Assembly (NCBI GenBank): GCA_034437275.1
Contig: DAOTUD010000088.1
Coordinates: 1 to 27,840 of the forward strand
Reading direction: 5' to 3'
From: TC-15 sp034437275
GTDB lineage: Bacteria; Chloroflexota; Anaerolineae; Aggregatilineales; Aggregatilineaceae
DNA: 27,840 bases
In this document: one piece after another, positions 23,451 through 27,840 of the stretch
Layout: every line of letters starts with the position of its first letter
How positions within the stretch are numbered: position 1 is the stretch's first letter
Notes under the pieces: model-generated
Told to the model about the DNA's origin: nothing
Databases searched by the model: none
Seen by the model: only the letters and a program-made list of their open reading frames with translations
Position numbers and translations under genes: made by a program

Positions 23451-23811
23451 GTACTTTCGCACGCTGCGCCGGCACACGAGCCGTCCGGCATACAATGCCG
23501 AGCCGTATGTGTTGGATATGTGGATTCGCGAGGCCTTGCTGGAGGAGTCGCTGGCCAGACCGCTGCCCAGCACCTGGGAACGGCTCCGCAAGGCGATCAC
23601 CGAACGCCGCCCCCGAAATTATGGCATGTGGATTCTGGATGAACCCCTCCGCGAGCCACCAGCAGCGCCGCCTTCCGCGCTCAAGGAACGGGAATTCAGA
23701 CGGGCGCAGCGCCTCTACGCGGGCAACAACGCCATTTATTCACGGCTGGGGCTGCGCGAGCGGTTTTGGAGCGATCTGTCACCGGCGTTCCCCGCGATGG
23801 TCAATCTGTAA
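23437..23811 (+). CDS. Unknown protein overlapping the ECF sigma gene
   Basis: A 124-residue basic protein whose ATG lies 14 nt inside the sigma gene, with GAGG 6-7 nt upstream, so translation is coupled. It has no transmembrane helix, no HxxxCxxC zinc motif and no signal peptide. The short segment RPLPSTWERLRKAI resembles the amphipathic helices with which anti-sigma factors grip sigma, but this is weak. The C-terminal half (YAGNNAIYSRLGLRERFWSDL) is aromatic- and Arg-rich. I do not recognise the family. Position suggests a regulator of the sigma factor. Confidence 0.8.
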   Translation: MDIFKYFRTLRRHTSRPAYNAEPYVLDMWIREALLEESLARPLPSTWERLRKAITERRPRNYGMWILDEPLREPPAAPPSALKEREFRRAQRLYAGNNAIYSRLGLRERFWSDLSPAFPAMVNL

Positions 23812-23846
23812 TTGCCCGCCTATGTTAGCGGCAAGATAGCGTATGT

Positions 23847-23881
23847 AAAGAGACCAGACACACCGCCTGGTCTCTTTTTTT
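23847..23881 (+). terminator. Terminator of the sigma-factor operon
   Basis: An 11-bp perfect stem (AAAGAGACCAG, 23847-23857, complement at 23867-23877) with a 9-nt loop. The right arm ends in a T-run reaching 23881. Confidence 0.93.
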
Positions 23882-23943
23882 GGGGGACGGCTGGCATCTT
23901 CCACCGCCGGCCTGCCCAAGTGCTATCCGCAGGTACGAAAGGT

Positions 23944-23976
23944 GACAATCTACGGTACAGAGGGGCGTACATTGTC
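23944..23976. repeat. Inverted repeat upstream of the decarboxylase operon
   Basis: Outer arms GACAAT (23944-23949) and ATTGTC (23971-23976) enclose inner GTAC boxes (23955-23958 and 23967-23970). The right arm overlaps a TTGTCA -35-like hexamer, so it may be an operator. Confidence 0.35.
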
Positions 23977-23999
23977 AGTACACTGAGTAGCAGTATGTG
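23972..23999 (+). promoter_or_regulatory. Candidate promoter of the decarboxylase operon
   Basis: TTGTCA (23972-23977), a 16-nt spacer and a poor -10 TATGTG (23994-23999). A perfect 14-bp AT-rich palindrome (GAATAAA/TTTATTC, 24015-24028) follows just before the ribosome binding site. Confidence 0.35.
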
Positions 24000-24044
24000 T
24001 GCAAGTGATCTGCTGAATAAATTTATTCTCCTTTGAGGAACGAT

Positions 24045-25598
24045 ATGCCACAAGAAGACCCCCGAATTTTAGAACTGCGGGCCATGCGCGAGCGTGCCCG
24101 CAAAGGCGGCGGCGACAAACGGATCGCCCGCCAGCACGAAAAAGGCAAAATGACCGCCCGCGAGCGCCTTAATCTGCTGCTCGATCCGGGCACATTCAAT
24201 GAACTGGAGCCGTTTATCACCCACCAGGGCGACGAAGTCGGGCTGGCGACCAAACGCTACCTGGGCGAAGGCGTGGTAACCGGCTACGGCCAGATCGATG
24301 GGCGGACGGTGTACGTCTATGCCCAGGATTTCACCGTCTACGGCGGCACGCTCAGCGAAATGCAGAGCCACAAAATCTGCCGCGTGATGGACCTGGCGGT
24401 GCGCAACGGCGCACCGATCATCGGCCTGATCGACTCCGGCGGCGCGCGGATTCAAGAGGGCGTGCGCAGCCTGGGCGGTTACGCCGAAATCTTCCGCCGC
24501 AATGCCCAGTACTCCGGCGTGGTGCCCCAGATCAGCGTGATGCTGGGGCCGTGCGCGGGCGGCGCGGCCTATTCCCCCGCGTTGACCGACCTGATCATCA
24601 TGGTCCGCGAACGGTCTTTCATGTTCCTGACTGGGCCGCAGGTGATCAAGACCGTCACCGGCGAGGAGATCGACACCGAACACCTGGGCGGGACCGAAGT
24701 CCACACCGCGCTCAGCGGGACAGCGCACCTGGCCGCCGACAGTGAACAGGACGCGCTCGCGCTGTGCCGCCGCGCGCTCAGTTACCTGCCGTCCAACAAC
24801 GTCGAAAACCCGGTGTACGAAGTACCCGACGACGATCCGCTGCGCATGGACGAGGAACTGAATCACATCGTCCCGCTCGACCCGTCCGAGCCGTACAACA
24901 TGCACGAGGTGATCCAGCGTGTTGTGGACCGCGACAAATTCTTCGAGCTGCAGCCGACCTGGGCGCAGAACGCGATTGTCGGGCTGGCGCGCATCGGCGG
25001 CCACAGCGTCGGCATCGTGGCCCAGGAGCCGAGCACCATGGCCGGCGTGATCAACATCGACGCCGCCGACAAGATCACGCGCTTCGTGCGCATGTGCGAC
25101 TGCTTCAACATCCCGCTGGTGACGTTTGTCGACTCGCCCGGTTTTTTGCCCGGCGTGGAGCAAGAGCACAGCGGTATCATCCGGCACGGCGCGAAGGTGC
25201 TGTATGCCTACTCCGAAGCAACCGTCCCCAAGCTCAGCATCATCACGCGCAAAGCCTACGGCGGCGCGTACGTGGTGATGAGCAGCAAGTACCTGGGCAC
25301 CGACGTCAACTACGCCTGGCCCAGCGCCGAGATCGCGGTGATGGGGGCCGAGGGCGCGGTCAACATCCTGTACCGCAAGCAGATCGCCGCAGCCGACGAC
25401 CCGGAAGCCGAGCGCGCCCGCCTGGCGGACGAATACCGCGAGCGCTTCAACAACCCCTACCACGCGGCCAGCGCCGGGTATGTGGACGACATCATCGAGC
25501 CGCGCGAAACCCGCGCCAAGATCATCGCCTCGCTGGCGGCGCTGCGCGACAAGTTCTCGCCGGCCCCGCCCCGCAAGCACGGCAACATTCCGGTGTAG
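24045..25598 (+). CDS. mmdA: Carboxyltransferase alpha subunit of Na+-pumping methylmalonyl-CoA decarboxylase
   Basis: Transfers CO2 from an acyl-CoA (most likely methylmalonyl-CoA) to the biotin carrier. The 517 residues form a two-lobed crotonase-type carboxyltransferase. Each lobe has a Gly-rich oxyanion site: PCAGGAAYSPALTD (169-182) and KAYGGAYVVMSSK (403-415). On sequence alone it could be a propionyl-CoA carboxylase beta subunit. The three genes that follow encode the gamma/delta-type anchor, biotin carrier and Na+-translocating beta subunit, and no biotin carboxylase is present, which favours the decarboxylase. The ATG at 24045 with GAGGA upstream is chosen over an in-frame TTG at 24033. 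The reaction would couple methylmalonyl-CoA decarboxylation to Na+ export. Confidence 0.9.
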   Translation: MPQEDPRILELRAMRERARKGGGDKRIARQHEKGKMTARERLNLLLDPGTFNELEPFITHQGDEVGLATKRYLGEGVVTGYGQIDGRTVYVYAQDFTVYGGTLSEMQSHKICRVMDLAVRNGAPIIGLIDSGGARIQEGVRSLGGYAEIFRRNAQYSGVVPQISVMLGPCAGGAAYSPALTDLIIMVRERSFMFLTGPQVIKTVTGEEIDTEHLGGTEVHTALSGTAHLAADSEQDALALCRRALSYLPSNNVENPVYEVPDDDPLRMDEELNHIVPLDPSEPYNMHEVIQRVVDRDKFFELQPTWAQNAIVGLARIGGHSVGIVAQEPSTMAGVINIDAADKITRFVRMCDCFNIPLVTFVDSPGFLPGVEQEHSGIIRHGAKVLYAYSEATVPKLSIITRKAYGGAYVVMSSKYLGTDVNYAWPSAEIAVMGAEGAVNILYRKQIAAADDPEAERARLADEYRERFNNPYHAASAGYVDDIIEPRETRAKIIASLAALRDKFSPAPPRKHGNIPV

Positions 25599-25614
25599 GG
25601 AGCGATAACCACGC

Positions 25615-25935
25615 ATGGAAGACCTGACCACTGCGCTTGAGATTACCATTGTCGGGATGGGGCTGGTGTTCGGCGCGATTGTCCTGCTGTGGCTGACGAT
25701 GCTGCTGCTGATGCGCTTCACATCAGAAAAAGCCGCCGCAGACGCCGCCGAACGCGAGCGCAAACGCCGCGCTGCAATTGCGGCGGTAGCGGTGGCGCTG
25801 GCGCGCGAAGCGCAGCAGACCAAACCCCAGGCATTCCCGCTGCCACCGACGGCTGTCGTCAGTGCATGGCAGTCGGTGCAGCGCGGTCGGTTGCTGGCCC
25901 AGAAAGGGCCGCAGAGAGGGCCAACCAAAAGATGA
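25615..25935 (+). CDS. mmdD: OadG/MmdD-like membrane anchor subunit of the decarboxylase
   Basis: A 106-residue protein with one N-terminal transmembrane helix (about 9-33, ITIVGMGLVFGAIVLLW), then a charged Ala/Arg-rich stretch and a WQSVQRGRLL tail. This is the layout of the OadG/MmdD family (PF04277), which holds the soluble carboxyltransferase to the membrane subunit. It starts 16 nt after mmdA. Its TGA overlaps the ATG of the carrier gene (ATGA), so the two are translationally coupled. Confidence 0.88.
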   Translation: MEDLTTALEITIVGMGLVFGAIVLLWLTMLLLMRFTSEKAAADAAERERKRRAAIAAVAVALAREAQQTKPQAFPLPPTAVVSAWQSVQRGRLLAQKGPQRGPTKR

Positions 25936-26375
25936 AAGTGATCGTTCGTATCGACGATGAACAGTACGAAGTTGAAGTCAAAGACCTGTACAACAGGCCG
26001 GTGATCGCGGAAGTTGACGGGGAAACGTTCGAGGTCTGGCCGGAGATCGGGCCGGCAGTGCAGCCCGCCCCTGCCGGGCAGCCCCCGCGCGAGACCAGTC
26101 TGCCGCCCAGCACGACACCCTCCACGCCGCCGCAGGCGGTGGTCGTGGCGGAGCAAGACGCCAACGCCGTGTACGCACCGATCCCCGGCGTGATCGTGTC
26201 GGTCGGGGTCCAGCCGGGCGACGTGGTCGAAACCGGGCAGGTGTTGTGTATGCTGGAAGCCATGAAGATGAAAAACGCGATCCGTGCCCCGCGCGACGGC
26301 GAGATCGGCACCGTCCACGTGACCGGGGGCGAGCATGTCCAGCATAACGACTTGCTGGTCGAGTATGCGGACTGA
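25932..26375 (+). CDS. mmdC: Biotin carrier subunit of the decarboxylase
   Basis: A 147-residue biotin carboxyl carrier-type protein. The N-terminal part (KVIVRIDDEQYEVEV, 2-16) resembles the lead-in segment found in OadA- and MmdC-like carriers. A Pro/Thr-rich hinge (41-70) precedes the biotinyl domain (79-146), with the biotinylation motif EAMKMKN (109-115, K112). Biotin on K112 would carry CO2 from the alpha subunit to the beta subunit. The ATG overlaps the mmdD stop. The frame is open upstream inside mmdD, but those codons are out-of-frame reading of mmdD. Confidence 0.92.
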   Translation: MKVIVRIDDEQYEVEVKDLYNRPVIAEVDGETFEVWPEIGPAVQPAPAGQPPRETSLPPSTTPSTPPQAVVVAEQDANAVYAPIPGVIVSVGVQPGDVVETGQVLCMLEAMKMKNAIRAPRDGEIGTVHVTGGEHVQHNDLLVEYAD

Positions 26376-26404
26376 TCAGGCCGGTTAAGGGACAAAATAC
26401 ACTT

Positions 26405-27541
26405 ATGAATTTTTCTGAACTGTTACCCGAACTTAGTAAAGGCTTTAGCAACTTCACGGCGGGAAATGCCGTGATGATGGCCGTCGGCGGGGTGTTGATC
26501 GCGCTGGCCGTGATCAAGGAATACGAGCCGGTGCTGCTGCTGCCGATTGGCTTTGGCTGTCTGCTGGCCAATATCCCTGTCACGGGGATGTGGGGTGAGG
26601 GCGGCGACGAAGGCCTGTTCGACGTGATCTACAACGCCGGGATCAGCAACGAGCTGTTCCCGCTGCTGATCTTCATCGGCGTGGGCGCGATGATCGACTT
26701 CAGCCCGCTGCTCTCCCAGCCGCGCATGGTACTGCTGGGCGCGGCGGGGCAGTTTGGCATTTTCGGCACGCTGATCCTGGCCACGCTGCTGGGCTTCCCG
26801 CTCAACGAGGCGGCGTCGATTGGCGTGATCGGGGCAATTGACGGTCCTACCTCGATCTACGTGGCGCAGAAGCTCGCGCCGGAGATTCTGGCCCCGATTG
26901 CGGTCGCGGCGTATTCGTACATGAGCCTGATCCCGATCATCCAGCCGCCGGTGATGCGCCTGCTGACCACGCGCGAGGAGCGTCTGATCCGCATGGAATA
27001 CGCCCCGCGCCCGGTCTCGCGCCGCGCGCTGGTGCTGTTCCCGATGGTGGTGACGGTCGTGGTCGGGCTGCTGGTACCGGACGCCACCCCGCTGATCAGC
27101 ATGTTGATGCTGGGAAACCTGCTGCGCGAAAGCCAGGTCGTCGAACGGCTGCGCGTGGCCTCCGAAAACGAGATCATCAACGTGGCGACGCTGTTCCTGG
27201 GGTTGGCGGTTGGCGCGACGATGACGGCGGAGCAGTTCCTCGAACTCGATACGGCCCAGATCATGCTGCTGGGGCTGCTGGCCTTCGTGTTGGATACCGC
27301 CGCCGGGCTGCTGTTCGGCAAGCTGATGTCGCGCATGAGTGGCGGCAAGATCAACCCGCTGATCGGCGCGGCTGGGATCAGCGCCTTCCCGATGGCCGGG
27401 CGCTTGGCCGCGCAGGTCGCCCAGGACGAGGACTTCGAGAACTTCATCCTGATGCACGCGATGGGGGCCAACACCGCCGGGCAGCTTGGCAGCGTGATGG
27501 CGGGCGGGGTGCTGCTGGCGCTGGTGACCGCGATCCTGTAG
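26405..27541 (+). CDS. mmdB: Na+-translocating beta subunit of the decarboxylase
   Basis: A 378-residue integral membrane protein of the OadB/MmdB/GcdB family with about nine to eleven helices. The ion-pathway Asp is D146 in IGAIDGPTSIYVA, matching the essential Asp in the GGADGPT motif of known subunits. Other family blocks are SYMSLIPIIQPPVMRLL (171-187), LGNLLRES and NPLIGAAGISAFPMAGR. It decarboxylates carboxybiotin and exports Na+. It begins 29 nt after mmdC, with TAAGGGA upstream. A GC-rich stem-loop follows. A small epsilon subunit (MmdE), found in Veillonella, is not seen. Confidence 0.95.
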   Translation: MNFSELLPELSKGFSNFTAGNAVMMAVGGVLIALAVIKEYEPVLLLPIGFGCLLANIPVTGMWGEGGDEGLFDVIYNAGISNELFPLLIFIGVGAMIDFSPLLSQPRMVLLGAAGQFGIFGTLILATLLGFPLNEAASIGVIGAIDGPTSIYVAQKLAPEILAPIAVAAYSYMSLIPIIQPPVMRLLTTREERLIRMEYAPRPVSRRALVLFPMVVTVVVGLLVPDATPLISMLMLGNLLRESQVVERLRVASENEIINVATLFLGLAVGATMTAEQFLELDTAQIMLLGLLAFVLDTAAGLLFGKLMSRMSGGKINPLIGAAGISAFPMAGRLAAQVAQDEDFENFILMHAMGANTAGQLGSVMAGGVLLALVTAIL

Positions 27542-27583
27542 CTGGACCGCGTATCGCATAAGCCAGATACCACCAGAATCGAA

Positions 27584-27610
27584 CGAGGCCGGGCGAACAA
27601 CCCGGCCTCG
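27584..27610. terminator. GC-rich stem-loop after mmdB
   Basis: A perfect 10-bp stem (CGAGGCCGGG, 27584-27593, complement at 27601-27610) with a 7-nt loop. No T-run follows on either strand, so it is a candidate terminator or mRNA 3' end stabiliser between mmdB and the convergent FAS1 gene. Confidence 0.55.
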
Positions 27611-27635
27611 ATAGATCAGGGTAGGGAAACGTGAC

Positions 27636-27840
27636 TTACTCGCTCGGCGGCAGCAGCACGCCGTCAATCACGTGGATGACGCCGTTGGACGCCTGGATGT
27701 CGGTCATGACAACCTGGATGTCGTCGTTCAGGAACACGCCGTCATCCGTAACGCTGATGCTGATCTCCGCGCCCTGGATGGTGGTCACCGCGTCCAGCCC
27801 GACCACGTCCTCGGCGTAGGCTTCGCCCTCAACCACGTGG
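27636..27840 (-). CDS. C-terminal part of a fasciclin (FAS1) domain protein
   Basis: The frame is open to the window edge, so the start is missing. The visible 68 residues carry the second half of a FAS1 domain: HVVEGEAYAEDVVGL, then the H2-type block DIQASNGVIHVIDGVLLPP just before the stop. FAS1 proteins are secreted or lipid-anchored adhesion proteins. The terminal position of the domain fits a small, single-domain bacterial FAS1 protein. Confidence 0.88.
   Translation of the reverse strand, partial: HVVEGEAYAEDVVGLDAVTTIQGAEISISVTDDGVFLNDDIQVVMTDIQASNGVIHVIDGVLLPPSE

Noticed and set aside
24045..25598. Annotation of the alpha subunit as propionyl-CoA carboxylase beta subunit
   Set aside because: No biotin carboxylase gene is present, and the following anchor, carrier and Na+-translocating genes form a decarboxylase operon.
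24069..26345. A 758-codon open frame on the strand opposite mmdA, mmdD and mmdC
   Set aside because: It mirrors the high-GC codon pattern of the genuine genes, spans three gene boundaries, and its translation is His/Arg/Asp-rich without any recognisable domain.

Overview
The window looks like a chromosomal segment of a high-GC Chloroflexota bacterium, probably Anaerolineae-like. The lineage is inferred from style, not proven: secreted and membrane proteins carry long Thr/Pro 'TPTPT' linkers, and the window mixes Ser/Thr kinases, cohesin and dockerin modules, roadblock and FHA proteins, and leaderless-looking genes. There are no rRNA or tRNA genes, IS elements, CRISPR arrays or phage genes. 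Coding density is high and no gap exceeds 300 bases.

Layout. 1-2700: the start of an unidentified minus-strand gene, then a membrane transglutaminase-like protein (minus). 2779-3831: a lipoprotein esterase (plus), divergent from the transglutaminase gene; both have perfect TATAAT boxes placed for leaderless transcripts. 3844-4493: a coupled minus-strand pair, a DUF1232 membrane protein and a small acidic helical protein. 4640-9770: a plus-strand polysaccharide operon (two Wzz-like chain-length proteins, a CpsD-like ATPase, RmlA, a HAD phosphatase, RmlB), closed by a strong terminator.

9850-19249 is a minus-strand block. In transcription order it holds a DHA2 MFS exporter, a pseudo-receiver/GAF protein, an AstE/AspA-like zinc deacylase, a transmembrane Ser/Thr kinase whose outer part ends in a dockerin, and a secreted protein that begins with a cohesin-like domain. 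The last two genes are 14 nt apart. Their products also share an extracellular FecR-like domain with four conserved cysteines. This kinase-dockerin/cohesin pair is the most novel-looking system here: it suggests a sensor kinase that docks a partner protein, possibly carbohydrate-binding, outside the cell.

19425-23811: a stand-alone urocanase, a roadblock/LC7 protein, a zinc-ribbon/FHA protein (minus) and, divergent from it, an ECF sigma factor with an overlapping unknown gene. 24045-27541: a four-gene operon for a biotin-dependent Na+-pumping decarboxylase, most likely methylmalonyl-CoA decarboxylase, in the order alpha, delta, biotin carrier, beta. The window ends inside a minus-strand fasciclin (FAS1) protein.

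The genes fall into cell-surface and exopolysaccharide functions, signalling, and sodium-coupled energy metabolism.
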